This document shows positions 43,903-55,767 of a DNA stretch of 64,000 nucleotides, in pieces. The DNA comes from Palaemon carinicauda. Lineage: Eukaryota; Arthropoda; Malacostraca; Decapoda; Palaemonidae. The stretch covers positions 93,437,735-93,501,734 of the forward strand of contig NC_090728.1 of the NCBI RefSeq assembly GCF_036898095.1, given 5' to 3'. A program made the translations under genes and the position numbers. The notes under the pieces were generated by a model that worked only from the letters and a program-made list of their open reading frames with translations, did not search any database and was not told where the DNA came from. Within the stretch, counting starts at the first letter, position 1. Every line of letters begins with the position of its first letter.

Positions 43903-44594
43903 TATGCTTTAATAAATCACAATTAAACACAATGTCTAATGAAATATCAAGACTTAATAATGAACTAAAAATTAAATCGTGTATGAAGATTTTAAAAATG
44001 AACTACCCATACACACACAGAAAGAGAGAATTGTATTCCTATGATAAATAATAATAATGGCTATAAAAGATTTGTATGAAAACTATATCCCATAACATAT
44101 TGGTACAGTACTGATGTAATATTCATCATCAAGATTTTTTGAATAAGTTAAGAAATTACAGAGTATAAACGATACTCCTAGCTATTCATATGTACACATT
44201 CTCTCGATACAGTAATGGGGCCTTGGGATCAGCTGATCACAACCAATTTAGAAAAAAAAAAAAAAGTCAGAATTGTTGATCGTTAAAATGCTTCCAAAAT
44301 CAATTACAAAAATGTTTTAATAAAGTATATGATATTCAATGAACCAACAAAAATAATAATACACAGTAAGAAAATACTAATACAGTAAAATACGACCAAG
44401 ACAATTACAATACAAACGTTCCTACAGAAACTTCACTTTTAAGTTCAACTTATGTCCAGATCGAGTTAAGTGATTTGTCTCTACATCCCTATCTCGATTG
44501 TAAGTCGACGACTACCTGTATTTGAGGAAGGGGTGTGAGTTTACTTTCTCTTCAAAATTGTCGTCATTGGTACTGTATCTCTGTTGTCTATGGT

Positions 44595-44760
44595 CCTGTG
44601 GCTAATTATTATTATTACTATTATTATTACTTACTAAGCTACAACCCTAGTTGACAAAGCAGAATGTTATAAGCCCAAGGGCTCCAACAGGGAAATTAGT
44701 ACAGTGAGATAAGGAAATAAACTACAAGAGAAGTTTAAGAACAACAACAACATTAAAATA
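44595..44760 (+). mobile_element. SINE-like interspersed repeat, copy 3
   Basis: Begins after a short ATT repeat with 'actaagctacaaccctagtt', then 'aagcagaatgttataagccc', 'aagggctccaacagggaaa' and 'aataaactacaagagaag'. It is the best-preserved of the three copies and lies in DIRS-E. Confidence 0.75.
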
Positions 44761-45239
44761 AATCTTTTACATATACTGTAAACTATAAAAACTTCAAATA
44801 AGATAGAATAGTGTGCTCAAATGTACCCTCAAGCAAGAGGCAACTGTCGTCTGTTGTGAGCGGTCCTGAGACTACCGACACGGAGGATGGTTCTATATCA
44901 GGTATAAAATAAGCCTGCTCAACAGGTAGAAAAGCTTCCTGCTTATTACTCAGGGCTTGTTGTAATTTGCGAGTCGATGAGGCACCGTCTGTGCTTAAGG
45001 AGGTCACATTGTCTCAAGGCAATTTCCTAAGCATCCTGAGGAATTTCTAGTGGCCTATTAAGTGGATAAGTGCAAGATACCGCTACTTTACCTGTGGAGG
45101 CCACTTTTGCCAATTCTTTTATTATTTTCCCAAAGACAATATCACTATCTTCGTCATCATTCTTTGTTTACTTGATGGAGAGTCTGTAGTCAGATTACCA
45201 GGAGGATGAAGGGGTACGACAGATTTCCTCAATTTTGAA

Positions 45240-45400
45240 CCAAACAGTGATTGAGCCCATTTAGGGTTCTTCCGTTTCTTTTCATATTCTATCCACTGTG
45301 CTGATAGCCAAATTCTGCAATTGTTGCAGGAGGAAGACTGAGAACAATCATGCCCTTTGAAAGAGGTGCATTACAAATGGGGATCCACATTAACCCTTCT
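45240..45400 (-). pseudogene. DIRS-E ORF1 zinc-type motif
   Basis: The minus strand reads DPHL, a stop, CTSFKGHDCSQSSSCNNC, then RIWLSAQWIEYEKKRKN. The order DPH, Cys pairs and Trp-x5-Trp copies the DIRS-D ORF1 start (DPHTLCPFCRGQRC, then CSEWSTSQW). The second Cys of the first pair is Ser here. It lies about 320 bp inside the element's 5' tip. Confidence 0.7.
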
Positions 45401-45559
45401 AATGAAGGTGCCACACTTTAGTCTGGTAACTCCAGAGCAGGAAAGCATGTCTGCCAGTGGTTTCTCCATCATCACACACTTTCATTCCAAAGAGAAATAA
45501 GAAAAAGATTAAATAGCCAAAGTACAAATACAAAGAGTACGTTTGTACATCTTGGCAGC

Positions 45560-45722
45560 TAAAGTCAAAGTGGCATTTCAATGTACTGGCGAGGGGACAG
45601 GGTTTCCCCCGCCACCTGCCAATAATCCCTGACACACATTAAAATTCCTACGGCCTACCTCCAGTCAAGCTGAAATCCTACTCCTATTAAAGTACAGGGG
45701 TTTGTATTTGTGTAAGAACAAA
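45560..45722 (-). repeat. DIRS-E 5' terminal region (left ITR)
   Basis: Contains 'cccgccacctgccaataa' and the tip motif complementary to that of DIRS-A. The matching 3' ITR was not found. Confidence 0.5.
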
Positions 45723-46350
45723 TAACAATTCTAGAAAATACGCTAGTGGGAATAGGGTTGGGATAAAACAAAAACCTTTTAATACACTTTGCAGTTGCTT
45801 TGATTAAAGCCCATAGCAGTAGAACTCGAAGGGCTTCTTCCAAGGGATCTCATCTCAGTCTTGTTGCCTCAGTAAGTCTACATCAAAAGAAGCTATTAAC
45901 CAAAACATAACTGCAAATCCAAAATATGAATGTATGTTTAGAATTACTTCATCTGTCAGACAAAAGAATGTAAACCTGAGAGAATTAATAGGATACATAT
46001 ATAGGCATAATTATAAATGATTAATGGGGTTGTATAAACATTGTTCGCTCATCCAATCGATATCTTGGGAAAAAAATAGAAAAGAAATGTCATTAAGGTA
46101 TCATCAACCAATAATTTCAAACACTGGTCCACCGAATTTTAACTTAATCCATCAAGTCTTATTAGTATACTTTTAGTATCCCACTACATAATATGCAACA
46201 AAATCAAACTTTTGATAAGAAATTAACCCAAGTTGAATCACTTTTGTTCCATTAGTTAAATCCTTGGATGATATAATTATAGTTAAAAAATAACTTCCTC
46301 AAAATTATCAACCTAAGACAGAGCATCAACTACAAATAATGGTAGCTTAC

Positions 46351-46661
46351 CTGACTAAACATGGATGACACATATTTGATACAGGTGCCCAGTGTTCATT
46401 TAAAAATTCTGATTTTGTATCCATTAAGTATGAGATAAATTCTGAGAATTTTACACCATCACCTGTTTCTGGTACATCCTCTGGCTCAATGCCCACACGA
46501 TATTTCTTGATAATTTTAACCCCAAAACGCTTCTTGAAGTAAGCAGATGAAGTATAATTCTTTTCAAATTTATTTCTAAAGGCTGAAACAACTCTTTCTA
46601 TTGGATGACGAACAAAAAGGAATTTTCTGTAAGTTTGAAGCCTATGACGGATACCATCAGG
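46351..46661 (-). CDS. Carbohydrate sulfotransferase, exon with 3'-phosphate loop
   Basis: A 311-bp exon, opening in phase 0 after 'tttatttcag' and closing at GTCAG/GTAAGC. It encodes RHRLQTYRKFLFVRHPIERV and VSAFRNKFEKNY, the 3'-phosphate-binding (3'-PB) motif of PAPS-dependent sulfotransferases with its Arg and Ser, then a variable region and EHWAPVSNMCHPC, the conserved HW-x-P/C-x-P-C block of the chondroitin-4/HNK-1 sulfotransferase family. It has no internal stop. It joins exon 51932-51804 upstream and 27188-26960 downstream in frame. The R-right element begins only about 110 bp upstream of its acceptor. Confidence 0.92.
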
Positions 46662-47749
46662 CTGAAATAAAAGAAAATAATTATTTTACCTTATCATACC
46701 ACATATTAAGTAAAAAAGCAAGCATAACAGAATGCAATTCTAATTTTCCTGGACACTGCATGCCCTAAGAGTACAGGTAGTTGTTGGCTTATGATTGAGA
46801 TAGAGGCCGAGAAATGGGTCGTAACTCCATCTGGACGTATGTCGAACTTAAAATGTGAATTTTGCATAGATTTATTATGCTGTGTCATGATACTGTAATC
46901 ATCATTGTCATTTTATCAATATTTTCTTCCTGTATATCATTATTTCATTTTCTTGGTTCATAGGATATCATATGCTTTATCAAAGCATGTTTGTATTCTA
47001 TTTAACAATTTGGAAGCATTTTAACAATCAATTACCGACTTTTTTTGTTTACGTTTGGTTATGATCAGGTGATCCCAAGATCCCGCTACCATATCGAGAG
47101 AATCCACACAGGAATAACAAGGAGTTTCGTTTGGATAATTTCTTAACTTATCAAATTATCTTCATAATGAATACAGTATTACATCAGCACCAATATATTA
47201 TAGGATATCAGTTTACATACTGCTCGTTCATAGCCATTGTTATTAGTTATCATATGAATACGTTCTCTTTTCTCTCACTCTCTGTACGGGTAGTTCATTT
47301 AATGCTTCATACTGTATTTCCAATTTTTATTGAATTATTAAATCTTCATATTTATTTAGCCATTATTGGATTTAATTGTGCTTTATTGAAGCATTTTTGT
47401 ATTCTATTTCTCAATTTCAGGAGTATTTTAACAATCCACAATTACTGACTTTTTCTTTTGTTTCCTTTTGGTTGGGATAATCTGATCTCAAGGACCTGCT
47501 AGCTATTGAGAAATGTGCACATACGAATAAAAATTTAGTATCGTTTATATTTCTTGGGTTATTCAAATTATCTTCATAATATTACATCAGCACCAATATG
47601 TTAAAGGATATACAGTAGTTTTCATACAGTTTGTTTATAACCATTATTATTACATTACCACCAATATGCTATAGGATATCTATCTATATCTATCCATATC
47701 TCTATCTATATTTATCTATCTGTTTATATCTATCTATCTATCAATCTAT

Positions 47750-47925
<176 letters not shown>

Positions 47926-47997
47926 TATATATATACAGTACTGTGTATGTCTATATATTTATATATATGTACATGTATATATATTTATATATAATCT

Positions 47998-49070
47998 CAA
48001 AAAATTAATGATAAAATTAGAGCACTAGGCATCATTGACGAGCTAGCTGAATGGATCGAAGATTGGCTAACAAACAGAAAACAGAGAGTTGTAATGAATG
48101 GAGAAGCATCAGAGTGGGCAGCTGTTACAGGTGGAGTACCTCAAGGATCCGTCCTTGGTCCATTGCTATTGCTGATCTACAGTAACGACATAGATTTAGT
48201 ATTAACTAGTTGAATAGCCAAATTTGCCGACAATACTAAACAAGGCATAAATGCTGCGGACTTGGAAGACGTAGAAGCCTTAAGATAGGAGCTAATGAAG
48301 CTAGAATGATACAGAAAATGGCAAATGCCTTTCAACTGTGGGAAATGGAAAGTCATGCACAGAGGTTGTAGTAACCCACAATCAGATTACTCACTGCTGG
48401 GTAATGAAATAGAAAGAGTGGACCAGGAGGAAGGTCTTGGTATTATTATCAGCAGAATTTGAAGTTCATCAAACAAAGCATAAAAGCTGAAAAGAAAGCA
48501 CAAAAACTAATAGGCTATATAAAGAGGCAATTCAAATACAGAAACAGAGACACTGTACTCCAGCTGTACACATCACTAGTAAGACTCCATCTACAATATA
48601 GAGTCCAATTCTGGGCTCCAAGTATTCAGGAGGATAGATAGACTGTAAGCAGTACAAACTAGGGTCACCAAACTAGTTCCAACACTAAGGCAATTTGGAT
48701 ATAGATGGAGGATGGAATGTTTAATCTTATTTGATCTACAAACTCGACAACTAGGGGGACAATTAATAAAGGCATTAAAAATTCTTAAAGGAATACTAAA
48801 TGTGAATTACAACAATCTATTCACACTTAGCATAAATCAGTCCATAGGTAACTGATACAAACTGGAATTGAAAAGATACAACACCACTCAGCGTAGTAAT
48901 TTCTTTACATACAAAATAGCAAATACTTGGAATAGACTTCTAGCAGATGTAGTAAACAGTAACACGGTAAACGATTTCAAGAATATTTAGACAAGATCAT
49001 AAGAACTCTAAAAGGTTAAACTAAATCACTCTACCAAAGAGCAAATGGAGTCTCCACAGATGGACTAGTC
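47998..49070 (+). pseudogene. LINE reverse transcriptase C-terminal fragment
   Basis: The forward frames read EWIEDWLTNRKQRVVMNG, then GVPQGSVLGPLLLLIYSND (RT motif B region), IAKFADNTKQ (the F-A-D-D box altered to FADN), LQLYTSLVRLHLQYRVQFW and a terminal segment. This is the 3' half of a Jockey/CR1-like non-LTR retrotransposon, 5'-truncated and full of stops. It is nested in R-right just after the TA/TCTA tract. Confidence 0.75.
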
Positions 49071-50519
49071 TTTGAGACATCCAAAATCCTAGTCTCTCTC
49101 ACACTAACTCTGTATTTTATCTAACTTTTTAGTTCTTGTTATCATTACTTGGATGTTTCGATTATGGGAGTACTAATATCATTTGTTAACCCAACGAAAG
49201 GAGATCCCTCTATTTGCCAGCTTGCCCTCTGTCAGAAATATGATGTCCCCAGAATTACTTACTGTTCTGTACTTCTTTTCTTAAATTTATGGTCAGTACA
49301 GCAGTTCACTTTAATAACTAATGCAGACCACCGAAACACTTGGCATCTTTACTCAATGTTTCGATGATGGGAATAAGATTACTCGGTAATGCATCAAAAG
49401 GAAATCACTTGGCTTGTCAGCTCGCTTTCCGCCAAAAATATGACGTCATGACAAAGAATGACTTGCAAAATACGTAAACCACTTTCTGTTTTCTTGCAAG
49501 AAATATAAAAGAAAATGCTAACATACCACGCAAAATTATTTTATTTTTATGTCAAAGAAAATATATAATTTCCACGAAAATATTTGTCCTATTATTGTAC
49601 TTTCATTAGATAAATATCAATCTACTATCAGAATAGTAACAAATAAAACTAGCTTTCAGTCAAATTTATGCTAAATAAACTCCTAGCAATCAATGCAGAC
49701 CCATGAACTACAGTACTTTGTATTGTTACTCGACATTTTGATTATGGGAATACTGTACTAATATTACTTGGTACCCTATTGAAAGGAAATCGCTCACTTT
49801 ACCAGCTCGCGTTCTGCCTGAAATATAACGTCGCCAGACAAACAATATGAACCTGACAAATATTAAAACTTTTCTTAATGTATTTCTTGTTTAAAGTGAA
49901 CACTGTATATTATCAATAAAAGAAAATACCAACTTGCCAAGAGAGATTAGTTCAATTTTGTAAAAGAAAATAGATTATTTCTAAGGACATATTTGTCCTA
50001 TTAGTGTACTATTTCCAACAGACTTTTGACATCATAACCGTAAAAATGGGCGCAAAGTTGAACAGTCATAAATCGCCTAAGTCGTGAGTCGACGACTACT
50101 TGTACGTACTTAAAAGTATATTTAAAACCTAACAAGTACAGTATAATAAACACTTTTAGATAAATTTGTTCTACAAAATTATTTCTTTATAACATGCAAG
50201 TCTAACACTAACCAATTTCAAAATTGTAAATTTTAATATGAATTGATAATCAAATTGCATCTATGATATATGTGTACAGTACTAACAAGCAGTAAAGGAT
50301 TAATGTTGGGACACCTTATCCAAAGAATGAAATAATTTACAATTTTTCAAAAGTGAACAGTGAAAACTAATTCACAAGTATATAAGAGTTGGAGTTAACA
50401 AAATAAATTAAAAGATTAAGGTAATTGCCGAGTGGAAGGATTTCAGCGGTAAAATAGCTAGTCGCCAGTAACTGTACCACAGCCTATTTTACCGATTCTG
50501 TCTGATAGGTTTGGTGGGG

Positions 50520-50960
50520 GATTGATTGATTGAGTTTTCTGGCATTCTGACATCTAAGGTCATTGATGCCAATATCATTTGTTATAAATAAATTAAGAAA
50601 AATTCAATTTAAAACAATAAAAGTAAAGATGTTCTTATAAAAGTTGAATAGCTTTAATTAGACCTGCTTCTGAAAAAAATTTAAAAATACTGTCAGCATG
50701 ATACAACACATCATGGCCAATATGAATCTGCCATCCTCACCTTGACCCTAAAACAGATATCAATTTCTTAAGCTGCTAAAAGGGGGGCATTCGGTCAACA
50801 AGTGCCCCACTATCAAGGGGACTGGTTTTCCATATGGTTAATGCAGATGTCTTGCAAATGTGGCTCACTACGGGTGCCTGCATTATGGCTGTGATCAGTT
50901 GCAACCATGCCATAAGCCTGTGCATTAGAGAGCAGAGAATCCACGTACAAATATGCAGCT
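50520..50960 (-). mobile_element. Possible 3' fragment of a non-LTR element
   Basis: On the minus strand this stretch ends in a TCAA tetranucleotide run (plus 'attgattgattga' near 50520), preceded by the complement of 'ctggcattctgacatctaag'. A tetranucleotide tail after a GC-richer segment is typical of a LINE 3' end. No coding domain could be confirmed. Confidence 0.35.
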
Positions 50961-51803
50961 TTATGAGCTTTAAAAAGTTTTAAAAATCATATTAATGATA
51001 ACATCATCTTCCTGATAAAAAGATTTATCAAAATTGTGTACTGTATTGTGGGAATCATGGCCCCTTCAACAACCCTCCTACAGCCAATATCAAAATCTTT
51101 ATAGCTTATTTATGTGTTATAAAAATCAATTCTATAAATTCTATTAGTCAAGGTCTAGATTATGGCTAGGTGAACTATTTTGGGGGCCTATAGAAAGATC
51201 TTTAGTTTTCATGCATGCATAAGCATATATGAAACCCTCTACCAGTTTATGAAATGATTTTATCACAATCCTGACATTTTTAAAATTAAGTTAACCTAAG
51301 TTTGTCACTGCTAAGACATTAAGCAAAGCAAAAGGAAACTTGTATTCGCCCTCAGCTAAACTTGAGAGATATTTGACTAGCAAATCAATTCTTCCATTCT
51401 CTTCCCACCTTGTTAATACATAAGAAATGATGAGAGTAACAACAGGAATACTAACATTACAGTACTTTCAGGTACAGCAATACCATTAAGCAAAAAATTA
51501 ACACAAAGGGGATAGGAATACAGTAGAAAAAGGATTTTATGTTATTCCATAACAGAATTGTGATAAAAGATGTGTTTGGGAAACTAGTAAAGGGTTCCAA
51601 ATACAGTATTGTTGTTAGTCATGTTCTAGATTTTGACAATAAGATTGATTTTCATAAAATAATTTATACAGACTTTGATATTGGCCGTAGGAGAGTATTT
51701 CAAACGGCCCTGACTCATGCAATACACAATTATAATAAATTTCTTAATCAATTTAGCATAACTATGCCCTCTAGAGAATATAGCTAGCCACTAATGAACC
51801 TAC
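50961..51803. other. Intron sequence, nothing recognised
   Basis: AT-rich. The 82-codon plus-strand frame 51539-51787 has no known domain and lies just downstream of the sulfotransferase exon on the opposite strand; it is not annotated as a gene. Confidence 0.5.
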
Positions 51804-51932
51804 CTCTAAATCACTTAATTTAGTGAACACATTTTTTCGATGAACGCTATCAGCTGGAATTGAGAGAGGTTGGGTTAAATTAGTTGTCCCTGTTAAAATT
51901 AACATCATCCTTTTCCAGTTGGTGCACGCCAC
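51804..51932 (-). CDS. Carbohydrate sulfotransferase, exon completing the PAPS 5' loop
   Basis: A 129-bp phase-0 exon (43 codons) between a 'catgcag' acceptor at 51933 and a GAG/GTAGGT donor. It encodes VACTNWKRMMLILTG, the second half of the 5'-phosphosulfate-binding motif (CYVPKV is in exon 63671-63439), then a variable linker with IPADSVHRKNVFTKLSDLE. Both neighbours join in frame. The family fold needs this loop to bind PAPS, and all key residues are present. Confidence 0.92.
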
Positions 51933-52353
51933 CTGCATAAAGAAAATATTATTAAAATTACGCACTTGGAAAGACATTTTTAATTTTGTCTTAGTACTGC
52001 TAATGGTTATTCAAATAACATGGGTCTGGTAAGATTTAAACATGTAAAAAAATGAAAAAAAGTTCCAGGACTTATAGCTAAGTTTTTATACATACATACA
52101 CATACATATACCAAAGGCACTTCTCCCAATTTTGGGGGGTAGCCAACATCAACAAATGAAACAAAAAAAAGGGGACCTCTACTCTCTACGTTCCTTCAGC
52201 CTAACCAGGGACTCAACCGAGTTCAGCTGGTACTGCTAGGGTGCCACAGCCCAACCTCCCACATTATCCACCACAGATGAAGCTTCATAATGCTGAATAC
52301 CCTACTGCTGCTACCTCCGCGGTCATCTAAGGCACCGGAGGAAGCAGCAGGGC

Positions 52354-54454
52354 CTACCGGAACTGCGTCACAATCGCTCGCCATTCATTCCTATTTCTAG
52401 CACGCTCTCTTGCCTCTCTCACATCTATCCTCCTATCACCCAGAGCTTTCTTCACACCATCCATCCACCCAAACCTTGGCCTTCCTCTTGTTCTTCTCCC
52501 ATCAACTCTTGCATTCATCACCTTCTTTAGCAGACAACCATTTTCCATTCTCTCAACATGGCCAAACCACCTCAACACATTCATATCCACTCTAGCCGCT
52601 AACTCATTTCTTATACCCGTTCTCTCCCTCACCACTTCGTTCCTAACCCTATCTACTCGAGATACACCAGCCATACTCCTTAGACACTTCATCTCAAACA
52701 CATTCAATTTCTGTCTCTCCATCACTTTCATTCCCCACAACTCCGATCCATACATCACAGTTGGTACAATCACTTTCTCATATAGAACTCTCTTTACATT
52801 CATGCCCAACCTTCTATTTTTTACTACTCCCTTAACTGCCCCCAACACTTTGCAACCTTCATTCACTCTCTGACGTACATCTGCTTCCACTCCACCATTT
52901 GCTGCAACAACAGACCCCAAGTACTTAAACTGATCCACCTCCTCAAGTAACTCTCCATTCAACATGACATTCAACCCTGCACCACCTTCCCTTCTCGTAC
53001 ATCTCATAACCTTACTCTTACCCACATTAACTCTCAACTTCCTTCTCTCACACACCCTTCCAAATTCTGTCACTAGTCGGTCAAGCTTCTCTTCTGTGTC
53101 TGCTACCAGTACAGTATCATCCGCAAACAACAACTGATTTACCTCCCATTCATGGTCATTCTCGCCTACCAGTTTTAATCCTCGTCCAAGCACTCGAGCA
53201 TTCACCTCTCTCACCACTCCATCAACATACAAGTTAAACAACCACAGCGACATCACACATCCCTGTCTCAGCCCCTCTCTCACCGGAAACCAATCACTCA
53301 CTTTATTTCCTATTCTAACACATGCTTTACTACCTTTGTAGAAACTTTTCACTGCTTGCAACAACCTTCACAACCTTCCACCAACTCCATATAACCTCAT
53401 CACATTCCACATTGCTTCCCTATCAACTCTATCATATGCTTTCTCCAGATCCATAAAGGCAACATACACCTCCTTACCTTTTGCTAAATATTTCTCGCAT
53501 ATCTGCCTAACTGTAAAAATCTGATTCATACAACCCCTACCTCTTCTAAAACCACCCTGTACTTCCAAGATTGCATTCTCTGTTTTATCCTTAATCCTAT
53601 TAATCATTACTCTACCATACACTTTTCCAACTACACTCAACAAACTAATACCTCTTGAATTACAACACTCATGCACATCTCCCTTACCCTTATATAGTGG
53701 TACAATACATGCACAAACCCAATCTACTGGTACCATTGACAACACAAAACACATTAAACAATCTCACCAACCATTCAAGTACAGTCACACCCCATTCCTT
53801 CAACATCTCAGCTTTCACACCATCCATACTAGATGCTTTTCCTACTCTCGTTTCATCTAGTGCTCTCCTCACTTCCTCTATTGTAATCTCTCTCTCATTC
53901 TCATCTCCTATCACTGGCACCTCAACACCTGGAACAGCAATTATATCTGCCTCCCTATTATCCTCAACATTCAGGAAACTTTCAAAATATTCCGCCCACC
54001 TTTTCCTTGCCTCCTCTCCTTTCAACAACCTTCCATTTCCATCTTTCACTGTCTCTTTAATTCTTGCGCCAGCCTTCCTTACTCTCTTCACTTCTTTCCA
54101 AAACTTCTTCTTATTCTCTTCATATGACTGACCCAATCCCTGACCCCACCTCAGGTCAGCTGCCCTCTTTGCCTCACGTACCTTGCGCTTTACTTCCACA
54201 TTTTTCTCTCTATATTTTTCATACTTCTCTATACTATCACTCTGCAGCCATTCTTCAAAAGCCCTCTTTTTCTCTTCCACTTTTACCTTCACTCCTTCAT
54301 TCCACCATTCACTGCCCTTCCTCATGCTGCCTCCAACAACCTTCTTGCCACATACATCACTTGCAATCCCAACAAAATTTTCTTTTACTAACTTCCACTC
54401 CTCCTCTAAATTACCAGTTTCTCTTACTCTCACCGTGTCATATGCCTTTTTCAA
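52354..54454 (-). pseudogene. RTE-like reverse transcriptase (frameshifted)
   Basis: Three frames in series. 54454-53690: N-terminal RT region, with a coiled-coil-like Lys/Glu-rich start. 53754-53368: VPLYKGKGDVHECCNSRGIS, GGFRRGRGCMNQIF and AFMDLEKAYDRVDR (motif A Asp). 53364-52354: GLRQGCVMSLWLFNLYVDG (motif B), LLFADDTVLVA (motif C, FADD), VNVGKSKVM, DQFKYLGSVVAANGG, and a C-terminal region ending GRPRFGWMDGVKKAL. Catalytic Asp residues are intact. A TGA with a shift lies at 53365-53368. Confidence 0.88.
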
Positions 54455-55356
54455 CCTTTCCTGATATTTACTTTTACTCCCGGTTTTATTAGCTCTTCAA
54501 CCCTCACTAGCTCCCTTTTACATCCACCTACTCTATTCCCCCACTCTTTTGCTACAACTAATTTTCCTTCCACCAAAAAATGATCAGACATACCGTTAGC
54601 CATACCCCTAAACATGTGCACGTCTTTCAATCTTCCAAACATTCTTTTAGATATCAACACACAATCCATTAATGCCCTTTCTACTACTCTTCCATTTGCC
54701 ACTCTTACCCATGTATACTTATTTTTATCTTTCTTTTTAAAAAAGCTAGCACTTATTACCATCTCTTGTTCAACACACATATCTACCAGTCTCTCACCAC
54801 TCTCATTTTCACCTGGTACGCCATACTTCCCAATGACACCTTCTACCTCTCCAGCGCCCACTCTAGCATTTAAGTCACCCATGACAACTACATAATTCCT
54901 TCTACCCAGTCCTTCTACACACCTAGTTAATTCATTCCAGAACTCATTCCGCTCTTCTTCACTTTTCTCACTACCTGGCCCATACGCACTGACAAACACC
55001 CAACATTCCCTACCCAACCTAACCCTTACCCACATTAACCTAGATGATATCTCCTTCCATTCCACTACTTTACCTGTCATCCATTCACTCAGCAATAAAG
55101 CCACACCCTCTCTCGCTCTTCCCCTTTCAATCCCAGACACTCTACCAGACATTTCACCAAACATCACTTCACCCTTTCCTTTCATCTTTGTCTCACACAA
55201 GGCCAATACATCCATCCTTCTACTTCTAAACATACTTCCAATCTCACTTATTTTACTCTCTATCGTACTACATCCACGCACATTCAGACACCCCAAAACT
55301 AGAGTGCGGGGTGCAGTCACTCTCCCCCCAGCTCCACATCTTTGTTGATGCCTCAT
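54451..55356 (-). CDS. RTE-like APE-type endonuclease domain
   Basis: An open frame of 301 codons carrying the apurinic-endonuclease-like motifs: LGCLNVRG, LALCETKMKG (Glu), VSAYGPG, VVMGDLNARVG (GDLN) and GMSDHFLVEGKL (SDH). It would nick target DNA for target-primed reverse transcription. The frame ends at 54451 because of a one-base shift; the adjoining frame continues directly into the RT region. Confidence 0.88.
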   Translation of the reverse strand: MRHQQRCGAGGRVTAPRTLVLGCLNVRGCSTIESKISEIGSMFRSRRMDVLALCETKMKGKGEVMFGEMSGRVSGIERGRAREGVALLLSEWMTGKVVEWKEISSRLMWVRVRLGRECWVFVSAYGPGSEKSEEERNEFWNELTRCVEGLGRRNYVVVMGDLNARVGAGEVEGVIGKYGVPGENESGERLVDMCVEQEMVISASFFKKKDKNKYTWVRVANGRVVERALMDCVLISKRMFGRLKDVHMFRGMANGMSDHFLVEGKLVVAKEWGNRVGGCKRELVRVEELIKPGVKVNIRKG

Positions 55357-55452
55357 AGGATTTTTTATACAGGAGAGGGGGTTCCCAGCCCCCTCGTCCC
55401 GTCCCTTTTAGTCGCCTCTTACAACACGCAGGGATAACGTTGGCGCTATTCT

Positions 55453-55739
55453 AATTGTTTTTATGTATTAACAGGCATTATGCATTCTTTCTCAGAGTTC
55501 CCTTCCAATACCAACTCATAAAAAAAGTGCAGCATTTTCCCTCTATCACTCTTGACCCAAAACTGTCATCCTTTATCTTTATTATACATTGCTGCTTAAC
55601 CTCTTTTAAAAGTTTTATCATCAGATTGGCAATGGTGCTGAATGGTCTCACAGGCAACAGCACCATCCCATATAACCCAAATTCATACATTAAATCTATC
55701 TTCATGACAACAGGACCACACATTAATGTATTTGTGGGC
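55453..55739 (-). other. Unidentified open stretch between LINE and DIRS-F
   Basis: On the minus strand a frame is open from 55924 in the DIRS-F ITR to 55478. The part outside the ITR reads RTTWLEPTNTLMCGPVVMKI and continues with a hydrophobic/Lys-rich pattern to YWKGTLRKNA. Codon content looks non-random, but I recognise no domain. It could be remnant coding sequence of another element or chance. Confidence 0.3.
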
Positions 55740-55767
55740 TCAAGCCAGGTTGTTCTGATGGTAGGTT

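Larger units (their letters stand above)
40060..44518 (-). mobile_element. R-left: repeat of R family, inverted relative to R-right
   Basis: Matches R-right in reverse complement along most of its length: 40065-40160 against about 49900-49985, 40640-40900 against about 49200-49450, 41040-41190 plus 43905-44280 against 47000-47690, and 44430-44518 against 46774-46860. Its right end 'gtcgacgactacctg' followed by TA mirrors the R-right start. The left end is truncated near 40060. It contains diverged internal repeats (several 'gtgacgtcatatttctggc' units) and the Tigger insertion. No open frame of its own is recognised. Confidence 0.7.
35500..45722 (-). mobile_element. DIRS-E: decayed DIRS-like element, split by nested insertions
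   Basis: The 5' tip is recognised at 45690-45722 ('tttgtatttgtgtaagaac', as in DIRS-A and C), then the ORF1 Cys motif (45240-45400), the gag-like block (about 37390-37830), RT (36718-36990), RNase H (36016-36460) and the MT tail (35666-35962). No recombinase or 3' ITR is found: the copy ends next to DIRS-D, so either DIRS-D inserted there or the 3' end was lost. R-left (40060-44518) and SINE copy 3 sit inside it. All frames are broken. Confidence 0.65.
27189..46350 (-). other. Sulfotransferase last intron (19.2 kb)
   Basis: Bounded by a GTAAGC donor at 46350-46345 and the acceptor at 27189. It contains DIRS-D, DIRS-E, R-left with the Tigger element and SINE copy 3. No host coding sequence was recognised inside. 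The stretch 27212-27614 holds no recognised feature. Confidence 0.75.
52088..55452 (-). mobile_element. RTE-like non-LTR retrotransposon, nearly full length
   Basis: A 3.36-kb element with endonuclease and reverse transcriptase in one ORF2-type order and a 3' region ending in TGTA-type repeats (plus-strand 'catacatacacatacatata' near 52090). The 5' end has 'cccttttagtcgcctcttac' and 'caacacgcagggataac' blocks. Coding is broken by a few frameshifts (near 54470, 53750 and 53365) but is otherwise continuous, so the insertion is fairly recent. No ORF1 is seen, consistent with the RTE clade, though clade assignment needs a tree. Confidence 0.85.

Noticed and set aside
47998..49070. Possible separate host gene with RT-like text
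   Set aside because: Multiple stops and an altered FADD box show a dead LINE 3' fragment.
51539..51787. 82-codon open frame on the plus strand next to a sulfotransferase exon
   Set aside because: No recognised domain; intronic and antisense, with low-complexity AT-rich composition.
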